This document shows positions 34,843 through 43,561 of a stretch of DNA of 64,000 bases, piece after piece. The stretch spans positions 1 through 64,000 of the forward strand of contig JBEKMJ010000076.1 of NCBI GenBank assembly GCA_050008575.1, given 5' to 3'. Under the pieces are notes generated by a model that searched no databases, had not been told where the DNA came from, and saw only the letters and a list, made by a program, of their open reading frames with translations. How positions within the stretch are numbered: the stretch's first letter is position 1; each line of letters opens with the position of its first letter. The position numbers and the translations under genes were made by a program. The DNA comes from Bog-159 sp050008575. GTDB lineage: Bacteria > Acidobacteriota > Terriglobia > Bryobacterales > Bryobacteraceae.

Positions 34843-35567
34843 CTATCCCCGCTTGCGTCGGGGGCGTGAGCAGGCTTGCGCGCGGGCGGCGCGGATGCGT
34901 TCGAGGAGAACGGGTGCGGATTCGTCGCAAGCGTCTGGCGGAACGAGCTTGCCCTCGAACGCCTGCTTGAGGACGGCTTCGCGGAGGCGGGCAGACCGCC
35001 GGAGGTTCGCCTCAATCGACTCGGCGAGATTGTCAATCAGCGAGAGATAGCCCTCTAACGCTGAAACCAATCTCTCCTGCTCGCGCAGTGAAGGCATTGG
35101 AACTGGTAGCGCGCGGAGTTTCGTTATGTTGATCGAAGCGAGATTTGTGGTTTGCTTGCCCGCCTCGAAGAAGTATTGCTGCCCGAAGTGGTTGGCGTAG
35201 TGGGAAACGAATTTGGGCGTCGCCAGCGAGGGATCAAGTCGAACGCGGAACACATGGTTCTGGTGAATACACTCGCCGATCTGACCCTCCCAGATCCAAC
35301 CACGGCCAAGTTTATCGCGATCGCCGCCTTCATTCAGGAGCACGTCGCCCGGCACCAGCTTCAGGCTGCGAATTTCGTCTTTAGTGGCCTCGATCAGTTT
35401 AATGTGTTCGAGGTCCAGGTGTCCTCTTTGGACATTGGCTACGCGGAGGTACGGAACGGGTCGGGTCTCGGTTCCGGTCCTCCGCTTTTGGCCTTTGGTC
35501 AAGCCGCCTACGATCTCGCCGAGGTCCCTAGCGTGGTCAAGACCCAGCCGAGCGGCAGATCCTTCAC
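34843..35567 (-). pseudogene. hsdS: type I restriction specificity subunit HsdS, frameshifted, single-TRD size
   Basis: The natural start is GTG 35567, overlapping the hsdR stop: VKDLPLGWVLTTLG. One base is then missing in CTAGGGACC (about 35526) before DLGEIVGGLTKGQKRRTGTE. The later part is a normal target-recognition domain (VPYLRVANVQRGHLDLEHIK, LVPGDVLLNEGGDRDKLGRG, NHVFRVRLD, TTNLASINITKLRALPVPMP) and a coiled-coil (LREQERLVSALEGYLSLIDN). At ~241 residues it has one recognition domain; usual HsdS has two in ~400 residues. It may work as a dimer or be a remnant. Confidence 0.8.
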
Positions 35568-38423
35568 TGAACCAGCACCTCGTTGAGTTCATCTAACAGA
35601 AGCTGGAGCCGATCACCGAACAACTGGTACGCCCTACCGAGCCCACCCTTCTGCGAGAACGGCAGACTCTCCAGATCGTCGAGCGTGATTTCTGCGCTGG
35701 TTCCGACGGCTCGGCAATCGCGGTCAGCCACTGGATCTGCTCGTCGCTGAAGTTGCTGCCGCTGGCCTGTTGCTCGGCGATCCAGTTGGCAAAACGCTGG
35801 CGGACGGACTCCGGGAAGGGTTCGAGTTGTCCCTCCTTACTGATGGCGAATTTAACCAGCGAGACGATATTGGTGAAGACCCGCTCGTTCGAGGCGCGCA
35901 CGCGGGAGCGGTCGAGAGTCTCGTAAGCCCTCCAGAGCGTCTCGGTAGTCCATGCCGGATGGGGTTTGCGGATCGCCTCGGCAAGGTCGCGCACCTGCTT
36001 GTAACTCAGCCGGAAGCGGTAGGGACGGTTGTACAGGATCTGCAAGGCTTCGATTTCGTCCTTTTGCTGGGAGAGATACTGCTCGAATTCTCTGGTCATG
36101 GCCGCGGCTTTGTCCTTGGCTTCCCGGGAGAATTCGGAGATGGTCACTTCGTCGCGGCTGACGGTATCGATGACCTGCTCATGCGATTTCTGGACGGCGA
36201 CTATCGTCTGGCGCAAGGCGGGGTTGGTCCGGACAGGCTTGATGGCATCGGCAATGGCGCGGCGGGCGGCGGAGGCGATGGCTTCGGGGGGCGGCGCGGC
36301 AAGACCAGTTTCCTGGCGCGCGATTTCTTCGTGGCGGTCGGGGTCGAGAGCATCCACGAGGCCGTGAACAATCGCGGCGAGTGCGACGCCATGCGCGGCG
36401 TCACGGACGGCCGCGGATTCCGGCTGGCTCATGCGGCGGTCCAGGCGAGCGAGCCGGGACGCGAGCGAGGAGATGAGATCCACATCGGTGCTGCCGAGGG
36501 CCACGGCTTCCAAGAGCTTGTGAAGGGGAACGTGGGGCTGGCGTTCCAGCGGGCGGGATTCGATTTGCGGGTGATCGGAGACACCGACGGCATCCACAAT
36601 CACGAAGCGGATCTTGGCTTCGGCATCGGGCGTGACACCGCGCAGTTCATCCGAGGAGAGCACGCGCACGCCGCGGCCTTTCATCTGCTCGAAGTAATTC
36701 AGGCTGCGCACGTCGCGCAGGAAGAACAGGATTTCGAGCGGACGCACGTCGGTTCCGGTGGCGATCATGTCCACGGTGACTACGATGCGGGGATTGTAAG
36801 TGGTGCGGAAGAAGTTCAGGATGCCGTCGGCCTTGTCTCCGGTATCCACCCACTCGTTGACGGTTACTTCGGTTCCGTCTTCCCGTTTAACCTGCCTCGA
36901 GACGCGGACCTTGCCGGTGCGGTAGGTGATTTTCTGGCAAAAGTCGTTGCCCTTGCCGAACTCTTCGCGGACGATCTTGACGACATCGTCGGCGTGGCTG
37001 TCGTCGCGGGCGAATATCAGGGTCTTGGGAACTTCGGTGCGGCCGGGAAATATGTCGGTGAAGAGCTTGTCGCGGAACTCGCGGACGACAGTGCGGATCT
37101 GGTCTGGGGCAACCACGTCGCGATTGAGGTCTTCGGCGGTGTAGGTGAAATCGGTATCGAGGAGCTCGGCGCGGCGGGCGCGGGTGAGGCGGTCGCGCTT
37201 GTCGATCCAGTAGCCGGATTCCACGCGCGAGCCGGCGGAGGTGATCCGGGTGCCGATCTTGTAGACGTCGAAATCGACGTTCACACCGTCGGCTACCGCA
37301 TCCGCATAGGTGTAAGGGGGCATCACGTTCTGGTTGAAGAATCCGAGGGTGTTCTTGGAAGGGGTGGCGGTGAGGCCGATTAAGAAGGAATCGAAATACT
37401 CCAGCACCTGGCGCCAGAGGTTGTAGATGGAGCGGTGGCACTCGTCGGTGACGATGAAGTCGAAGGTTTCAACGGGGACGGCGTTGTGGTACTCAATGGG
37501 ATCGGGCGCGTTGCGGAGTTGCGCGAGGGAGGCAGCGGAGGTTTCCTCGTTGCCGGGGTCGTAATCGGGTTCGGCTTTCAGGATGGAATAGAGGCGTTGG
37601 ATGGTGGTGATGGCGACGCGGCACACGGGATCGATGGCATTGGAGGAGAGCAACTGGACGTTGTAAATTTCGGTGAATTTGCGGCCATCGCCGGGAATGG
37701 AGAACTGCTGGAACTCGTTGAGGGCCTGGCGGCCGAGTGTGCGGCGATCGACCAGGAAGAGAACGCGCCGGGCGCCGGCGTGGGCGATCAGGCGGTAGAT
37801 GAAGTTGCAGGCGGTGAAGGTCTTGCCGCTGCCCATGGTCATGTGGATGAGGGCGCGGGGGTCGTTGCGGGCGAGCGATTTTTCCAGGTTGACGATGACG
37901 CGGTGCTGGTGGTCCCAAAGGCCGTCGGTTGGGACGGGCGGCATTTGGCGAAGGCGGTTGCGGAGTCCGGAGCTGGGGATTTAACATGCGATTCGATCCA
38001 GGCGATCAGCGTCTCAGGGCGGTGGAAACCGAAGACGGGCCGGCTGCGGGCATCCGGGTCCAGCAGGTTGGTGAAGCGGGTTTCGACGCCGGTGGATTCG
38101 TAGAGAAAGGGGAGCGGGCGGCGGAGGGCCGGCAAGTCCCAGGGCAAGCCCTCGCTGTATCTGGCGGTCTGAACCTCGACTTCGGTGAGCGGCTCGCCGG
38201 CTTTTTTCGCTTCCACGACGCCCGCGGCGTACCCGTCGGTATAGAGGAGATAGTCCGCGAAGCCGTGGCCCGAGGCAAGGGGGAATTCGCGGATGGCGAT
38301 GCCGCGGCCGGCTTCAATGTTGATGCTGTTGCGATTCTGGATGAGCCAGCCGGCGGCGGTCAGGAGGCGGTCGATGTTGGCGCGGGCGCGATCCTCTGGC
38401 TTGCCCGTGGCTGGTATGCTCAT
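35564..38423 (-). pseudogene. hsdR: type I restriction endonuclease subunit HsdR with two frameshifts
   Basis: EcoEI-type motor and nuclease subunit. Start ATG 38423 (MSIPATGKPEDRARANIDRL). N-terminal PD-(D/E)XK nuclease: FADYLLYTDGYAAGVVEAKK. One base is missing in the C4 run (minus strand) at 37975-37978; a fifth C restores GLRNRLRQMPPVPTDGLWDH. Then the helicase: Walker A MTMGSGKTFTACNF, DECHR box, SATPSKNTLGF-type motif III, GTDVRPLEILFF, and QMKGRGVRVL. A second loss between about 35705 and 35735 hides the true C-terminus (TSAEITLDDLESLPFSQKGG, LGRAYQLFGDRLQ), which ends at 35564. Domain order is complete; only frameshifts break it. Confidence 0.85.
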
Positions 38424-38531
38424 GTGCGATCTGTAACGAATATCACAGCATAGCGCGGCTTTGAGGCTATCATAAGATAACCGCGCCAACTTAGATAAGT
38501 CCCGAACGGCGGCGCTTAAGCCCCGCGCCGG

Positions 38532-39263
38532 CTAAAGCCCGCCCTCCAGCAGGCGCTCATAGACGTCGCGGGCGGCCTTTTGCGCGGCGCTCTTCTTGGT
38601 GTTGCCTTCAGCCTGTCCCACCCATTCGCGGCCCACGCGCGCTTCCACGGTGAAGGTCTTGGAATGCTCCGGGCCGCGCTCGCGCACGATCACGTAGCGC
38701 GGCGGCGGCAAGTGGCGCGCCTGCGCGAACTCCTGCAGCGCGCTCTTGAAGTCCGTCAACGGTTGGGGGAGCTGCGCGCCGTCGACACCGGCATCGCAGA
38801 GACCCGGCGCCACCACGAAGCGCTGGATAAACTGGCGGGCCGGCTGCATGCCGCCATCCAGATAGATGGCCGCGATCAGCGCTTCTAGCGCATCCACCAG
38901 CAGCGTCTTTTTGGCGCGACCGCCGCTCATCTCCTCACCTCGGCCGAGCTCCAGATATTCTCCGAGGCACAGGCGCTGCGCGGCCTCCAGCAGCCAGGCC
39001 GCGCTCACCAGGTGCGCCTTCAACTTGGATAATCGGCCTTCGGCCGCTTCCGGATGGCGCTGCAGCAAGTCCTCGCTGATCAGGAAGCCGAGTACGGAAT
39101 CGCCCAGGAACTCAAGCTGCTCGTTGTCACGGGCCGAGGCGGACCCGCCGGCGAGCGCTTGTTCGTGAACGTGCGAGCTATGGGTTAGCGCGCGGCGGAG
39201 GATCTCCCGGTCCGCGAACCGGTGACCGGCGGCGACCTCCAGGGCGTCCAGATCCGCGCGCAT
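38532..39263 (-). CDS. rnc: ribonuclease III
   Basis: 243-residue double-strand RNA endonuclease acting in rRNA processing. The signature NEQLEFLGDSVLGFLISEDL is at about 46-65, with catalytic Glu/Asp. DALEALIAAIYLDGG gives the second acidic pair, and the C-terminal dsRNA-binding domain spans about 165-240 (DFKSALQEFAQARHLPPPRY, EGNTKKSAAQKAARDVYERL). It follows the TPR gene by 10 bases if that gene's frameshift is corrected. Confidence 0.95.
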   Translation of the reverse strand: MRADLDALEVAAGHRFADREILRRALTHSSHVHEQALAGGSASARDNEQLEFLGDSVLGFLISEDLLQRHPEAAEGRLSKLKAHLVSAAWLLEAAQRLCLGEYLELGRGEEMSGGRAKKTLLVDALEALIAAIYLDGGMQPARQFIQRFVVAPGLCDAGVDGAQLPQPLTDFKSALQEFAQARHLPPPRYVIVRERGPEHSKTFTVEARVGREWVGQAEGNTKKSAAQKAARDVYERLLEGGL

Positions 39264-39272
39264 ATTGGGAAT

Positions 39273-40057
39273 CTACGGCTGCTTCGGGGCGTCCGGTTTG
39301 GTTGGCGCTTCTGGAACGCGCGCACGCGCTCGGCCTGGGCTACCTGTCTGACCTGCACGTTGATATCCTGCATGGCCATGACTTTGTCGAACTGCGCGAT
39401 AGCGTCGTCATATTTCCCATCGTCCATGTAAGCCTTGCCCAGCCGCACCATGTTTGACGGATCGGGTTTCTGCGCAGTGTCGATGGCGATCTTGAATTCG
39501 CTTTCGGCGACGTCATACTTCTTGCGCGCCATGGCGCCCATGCCGAGCGCGGCGTGGCCATCGGCGGCAAAGTCCTTCTTGGCGCCGGCCCACTGGTCGT
39601 CGGTCAGGTTCGGGTTCGGCTTGGGGGCGTCCTTCAGCAACTCGAGGGCGGTGTTGCAGTACTTCTCCACCTGGGCGAGCTTGTCCTCGCGATCCAGATC
39701 GAATTCCTTGGTATGCGCCGCGATCACGGCGGCCAGCATCAGCATCGCCTGATAGTGCTTGGGGTCCGCCTCGAGGGTGCGTTCGCCGAACACCACGGTG
39801 TGCTCGTAGTCGCCCTTCTCGCGATAAGAGGCGGCCTCGAAATAGAGCGCCACGGCTTTGAAATCGGTGTCCTTGAACTTCGTGAGCACATTCTCGGCGG
39901 CCGCGATGCGCGCATCCGCGGTTTGCGCGCCGAACATCGCTTTCAGCGCTTCAAGCTCCTCGTTGGATTTCGGCTTGAGTTGTTGGGCCAGGCCCGGCAG
40001 GGCGACGGCCAAGGCGATCGCCACGGCCGGGACGCCACGCAAAATGATTCGTTTCAT
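39273..40057 (-). CDS. exported TPR protein, probable 1-base error near C-terminus
   Basis: Starts MKRIILRGVPAVAIALAVAL at ATG 40057 with AGGAG 6 nt upstream; the signal peptide ends near GLAQQ. Tetratricopeptide units follow (KAVALYFEAASYREKGDYEH, MVRLGKAYMDDGKYDDAIAQ). As written the frame runs on to 39185 and overlaps rnc by 79 bases with an unlikely tail. Adding one base near 39312 (GCGTTCCAG) gives PEAPTKPDAPKQP and a stop at 39273-39275, leaving a normal 9-base gap before rnc. I therefore give the corrected end. About 260 residues. Confidence 0.75.
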
Positions 40058-40067
40058 AATGACTCCT

Positions 40068-41438
40068 CTAATTGGACTTCTTCTCAAAACTCCGCTGGGC
40101 GCCCTGTTCGGCGGCATCGTGGGCCGCCGGAGAAGCGCCTTCCACGGCCAAGGCTTCACGATAACGCCGCACGGCCCGATCGCGCTCGCCAGCCGCGTCG
40201 GAGAGACGCGCCAGATACACCAGGGCCCAGGCTTTCACTTGCGGCTCGGGGGCGGATTCGAGCGTTTTTTCGAACAGACGCTCGGCCATTTCCGGATTCC
40301 TTTCGAGAATCGCGATTCGCGCGAGGCCATAGTAAGCTTGCGCATGCAAGGGCCGCTCGCTGGTCTCTTCCAGCGCTTTCAGGAAAAGCTGACGGGCGGC
40401 TTCCAGGTCGCGATCCGTATAACACTGTTCAGCCTGCGCCAGCGTTTTATGCGCTCCTTTCGGCTCGGGAGGCCGGGGTTGCTCCACCACCTTGGCGGGC
40501 CGCACGGGCGCCTGCGCGACAAACTCGATCTGCGAGAGGCGCGCGTCTTCGTGCTTCAGGTCGATGGCCTTGATCATTTCCGGATAATAGAAGCGCATGG
40601 CCTCTTCCTGCTTCAGGTAGGCCTGCAATTGCGCGCTGAAGTGGGCGGTCAGGATATAGCCCTCCAGCATAGCTTGGTTCACCAGGGCCGGCTGCTTGTC
40701 GAGGCGAGCTTCGACGGCCTTGATGAGCGACTCGGTGACCAGCAGCAAATAATCCGACTTGAAGGATTGGTCGAGGGCTTGGGCGCGTTGCGCATGGTCG
40801 GACAACGCGCGCGTGCGCATGACGATTTCCTCATGGCGGGTGGCATACGGGTCGAGCAAATAGTGCAGGTAGGCGTGCCGCACGTCGTGAATGCGCGGCT
40901 CGGCAGAGGGCGTGATGACGACGTAGTAGTTCCGGCCATAGCTGCGCGTTTGGATTTGATTCGGTGCGCCCAGCAGGTCGATATAGATCTGGAACCAGTT
41001 GGCCGACGTGCCGGAGGTTTCGTTGCGCAGGAAGCCGTTCACTTGGAGCACGGCCGCCGAAACCGGTTCGTGATAGCGCTCGATGGCCTGCTCGAAGGCG
41101 GGTTGCGAGCGTTTCCAGAGGTCCTCGACGTTGGCCTCGGTATAGAACCTGGCGAGCAGCGGGGCGAAACCGTCGAGCGGCTTCACATCCGGGGGCACTT
41201 CGACGGCGCGGCCTTTTGGGGCGAACTCGGGAGGGCCGGTGACGGCCAGGGCGAACGAGATGTACTGGCTGAGATTGGCGGTGGGATCGTCCTGGCGGTG
41301 CTCGCGGTAGAAAGCCTGGAGCGCCGGCAAGCTGGGGATTTGCTTGCCCGCCAGTTCTTTGCGGACGGTTTCGCGGAGCGGGCTATTGTTGGGTGAAGCG
41401 ATGTCGGTATCGTAGCCCGCGGCGTTGATGGCCGCCAT
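40068..41438 (-). CDS. exported TPR protein of unknown function
   Basis: 456 residues from the first ATG (MAAINAAGYDTDIASPNNSP). The same frame is open another 35 codons to a CTG at 41543 and there encodes a signal peptide (RIVLPGIVLLALAAQAAEPE). The real start is therefore probably upstream, with a lost or non-canonical start codon. The middle (~residues 60-300) is a conserved helical domain with no name I know; the C-terminus holds TPR units (QAEQCYTDRDLEAARQLFLK, HAQAYYGLARIAILERNPEM, WALVYLARLSDAAGERDRAV). It ends 10 bases before the next TPR gene. Confidence 0.7.
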   Translation of the reverse strand: MAAINAAGYDTDIASPNNSPLRETVRKELAGKQIPSLPALQAFYREHRQDDPTANLSQYISFALAVTGPPEFAPKGRAVEVPPDVKPLDGFAPLLARFYTEANVEDLWKRSQPAFEQAIERYHEPVSAAVLQVNGFLRNETSGTSANWFQIYIDLLGAPNQIQTRSYGRNYYVVITPSAEPRIHDVRHAYLHYLLDPYATRHEEIVMRTRALSDHAQRAQALDQSFKSDYLLLVTESLIKAVEARLDKQPALVNQAMLEGYILTAHFSAQLQAYLKQEEAMRFYYPEMIKAIDLKHEDARLSQIEFVAQAPVRPAKVVEQPRPPEPKGAHKTLAQAEQCYTDRDLEAARQLFLKALEETSERPLHAQAYYGLARIAILERNPEMAERLFEKTLESAPEPQVKAWALVYLARLSDAAGERDRAVRRYREALAVEGASPAAHDAAEQGAQRSFEKKSN

Positions 41439-41569
41439 GACGGCGAACAGCGTGGGGCTGGCGTCGAGTTGGCCCTTTTCGGGTTCGGCGGCTTGGGCGG
41501 CCAGGGCCAGCAGGACGATGCCCGGTAAGACGATTCGGCTCAGGATAGGTCCAGTTTAGCTTATGGCGC

Positions 41570-41620
41570 GCTCGTGGGGCGGCGCCGTGCGCCGCCTTGG
41601 CAGGGCATGGCCCTGCCCCA
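41570..41620. repeat. GC-rich palindrome between divergent-looking units
   Basis: GTGGGGCGGCGCCGTGCGCCGCC followed by GGCAGGGCATGGCCCTGCCCCAC, two adjacent hairpins downstream of the SIS gene. They may serve as its terminator. Confidence 0.6.
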
Positions 41621-41626
41621 CGGACA

Positions 41627-42667
41627 TTACATCGTCAGGGTGACTTTTGTAATCGTCCGCGGTTTGTCGGGATCGAGGCCTTTTTGGCTGGCCAGGCAGG
41701 CCGCGAAGAACTGCGCGGGAATGATATAGGGAATCGGCGTGTAGAGTTCGGGGAGCTTGTGCGGCAGTTTGATCACGCGCGTGGCGCGGGCCGCTGCCTC
41801 GGCGTTGCCGGCGTCGGTGATGACCACGGTTTCCGCCTTGAGCTGGTCGATCTTGTCCAGCGCTTCGGCCATGGAGTTCCAGGTGGGACCGGAAGGCGCG
41901 AAGGCGAAGACCGGGAAATCGGGATCCACCATGGCGATAGGGCCGTGCAGAAAATCGGCGGAAGAGAATCGTTCGGCGACCACGTAGCAGGTTTCCATCA
42001 TTTTCAGCGCGAATTCGAAGGCGGTGGCGTAATTCAGGCCGCGGCCCACCACCACGGCATGGTCCATGAAACGATAGCGGCCGGAAAGTTCGGCGATGGC
42101 GGGCTCCAGGTCGACCGCCATTTGGGCGCGTTCGGGCAGGCGTTTCAAGTCGTCGATGCGGATGCGTCCGCCAAGCGCGTAGGCCAGCAGATAGAGCATC
42201 AGCACCTGGCCGGTGTAGGTCTTGGTGGCCGCCACACTTTTTTCCCGGCCGGCGTGCACCAGAAAGACGTGCTCGGCCAAGCGGGCCAGCGTACTGGAAG
42301 ACTCGTTGGTGATGCCGATGGTGAGCGCACCCTGTTCGCGCGCGCGGGAGAGCACCAGGTTGGTGTCGGTGGATTCGCCGGATTGGGAGATGGCGACGAC
42401 GAGGGCTTCGCGATAGTCGATACGGGCGTTATAGAGCGTATGGATGGCGGGCGCGGCCAGCGACACCGGAATGCCGGTCGTGATTTCCAGGAGATAGCGG
42501 CCGAACTGCGCAGCGTTGTCGGAGGTGCCGCGGGCGGCCAGCACGATCAGGCGCGGGCGGCGCTTGGCCACGCGCAGTTTGAAGCGCTCGATGCGGCGGA
42601 GTTCGGTGGACAGGGTACGTTCCAGGGCGTCGGGCTGTTGGCGGATTTCTTCGAGCATGCGGGACAT
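41627..42667 (-). CDS. SIS-domain sugar isomerase (GlmS C-domain / NagB-II-like)
   Basis: 346 residues with two SIS domains and no glutaminase domain. SIS 1: PRLIVLAARGTSDNAAQFGR, VVAISQSGESTDTNLVLSRA, TIGITNESSSTLARLAEHVF. SIS 2: HAVVVGRGLNYATAFEFALK, and SSADFLHGPIAMVDPDFPVF. These match the isomerase half of GlmS and the AgaS/NagB-II deaminases. It most likely acts on glucosamine-6-phosphate or a related amino sugar, either ring-opening isomerisation or deamination. ATG 42667 is clear. No sugar transporter or N-acetyl deacetylase is adjacent. Confidence 0.85.
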   Translation of the reverse strand: MSRMLEEIRQQPDALERTLSTELRRIERFKLRVAKRRPRLIVLAARGTSDNAAQFGRYLLEITTGIPVSLAAPAIHTLYNARIDYREALVVAISQSGESTDTNLVLSRAREQGALTIGITNESSSTLARLAEHVFLVHAGREKSVAATKTYTGQVLMLYLLAYALGGRIRIDDLKRLPERAQMAVDLEPAIAELSGRYRFMDHAVVVGRGLNYATAFEFALKMMETCYVVAERFSSADFLHGPIAMVDPDFPVFAFAPSGPTWNSMAEALDKIDQLKAETVVITDAGNAEAAARATRVIKLPHKLPELYTPIPYIIPAQFFAACLASQKGLDPDKPRTITKVTLTM

Positions 42668-42702
42668 GGTTTGGGGGATGGGCGTGGGCTGAGAGCGGTT
42701 CG

Positions 42703-43080
42703 TTATAGGCTCTGAAGCACTTCAATCGCCTTGTTGACTTTCTCGCCGCCATGAACGGCTTGCCATCTCGCCCTTTCGTACAACTCCCGCATGGCCCCCG
42801 GCCGCACGCCTTCCTCGCTGTCTGTTAGGGTGGCGATCGTACTACTCATATCGCGCAGGACTAAGACATACTCTTGACCGGGCCTTGAGGAGCCAGCTAA
42901 GGTCTGGACCATCGTAAACATGGAATCGAGTTCCGTCGGTCCCGAGATGGAGAGCGTGAACTGCCCGCCGATAGCAGCAATGAAGTTTGATTCTTGCGCA
43001 GTGGGCCCCCACGGGATTTTCCCGTCATTTGTTTTCGACAGGACGCCCTCAAAGAACTTGATGATTTTATCGTCTACCAT
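42703..43080 (-). CDS. hypothetical protein, third gene of a small cassette
   Basis: 125 residues, MVDDKIIKFFEGVLSKTNDG. The sequence is soluble-looking, with WGPTAQESNFIAAIGGQFTL, LAGSSRPGQEYVLVLRDMSS and a helical C-terminus. The start overlaps the previous stop (TAATG). No family recognised. Confidence 0.6.
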   Translation of the reverse strand: MVDDKIIKFFEGVLSKTNDGKIPWGPTAQESNFIAAIGGQFTLSISGPTELDSMFTMVQTLAGSSRPGQEYVLVLRDMSSTIATLTDSEEGVRPGAMRELYERARWQAVHGGEKVNKAIEVLQSL

Positions 43081-43388
43081 TAGCCGTTACCCACTCCTGC
43101 AGCCTTTGTGGCCAAACCTTGCTCCAAGCTAAGAATTTCGCTGACCTCTTGGCAAGATCTCGCCAGGCGAGCCTTGTCGTCCGGGCCTGGGTCGCCGGCG
43201 GCACCCAGGAGCTGGTGCATCGAACGCAACAGTCCCTGCGCGCGGAAGAGGCTATCCTTCGATTTCTTGGGGAGCCGGTCTCCCCATCGTCCGCTGAGAT
43301 AACCGTTATGGTTCATAAGGTCTCCTATTCGGAGAAGGGCCATCTCGTTTCTCTCGGCTCTCACAAACATGACGATCTCACTGGCCAT
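43080..43388 (-). CDS. hypothetical helical protein, second gene of a small cassette
   Basis: 102 residues, all helical: MASEIVMFVRAERNEMALLR, IGDLMNHNGYLSGRWGDRLP, LFRAQGLLRSMHQLLGAAGD. The ATG overlaps the end of the 52-residue membrane gene. The two products together resemble a single family I have seen (membrane helix, then AREAR... helix, then a four-helix body). The pair may thus be one gene split by a frameshift around 43380, or two coupled genes. Confidence 0.6.
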   Translation of the reverse strand: MASEIVMFVRAERNEMALLRIGDLMNHNGYLSGRWGDRLPKKSKDSLFRAQGLLRSMHQLLGAAGDPGPDDKARLARSCQEVSEILSLEQGLATKAAGVGNG

Positions 43389-43536
43389 TCTCGCAGATAG
43401 ATTCGCTTAGCGACTGCCGCATCGCGGCATCCCGCGCTTCCCTCGCCGCCGTCGACGCGCGCTTCGCAAAGACGAACGCCAGGATGCTGAAAACCAGCCC
43501 AAACAGGGAGGACAAGTTTCCCAAGAAGTTGAACAT
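43378..43536 (-). CDS. 52-residue single-pass membrane protein, first gene of a small cassette
   Basis: MFNFLGNLSSLFGLVFSILA FVFA is one membrane helix right at the N-terminus, followed by a charged helix KRASTAAREARDAAMRQSLS and a short end (ESICENGQ). It is below usual size cut-offs but is clearly coding by its hydrophobic-then-amphipathic design and by overlap with the next gene. It may be the N-terminal part of that gene (see 43080-43388). Confidence 0.65.
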   Translation of the reverse strand: MFNFLGNLSSLFGLVFSILAFVFAKRASTAAREARDAAMRQSLSESICENGQ

Positions 43537-43561
43537 CTGCCACTGGAAAGATTATGGCACG

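Noticed and set aside
35770..37383. 537-codon open frame opposite hsdR
   Set aside because: Helicase motifs are on the other strand; Gly/Val-rich shadow.
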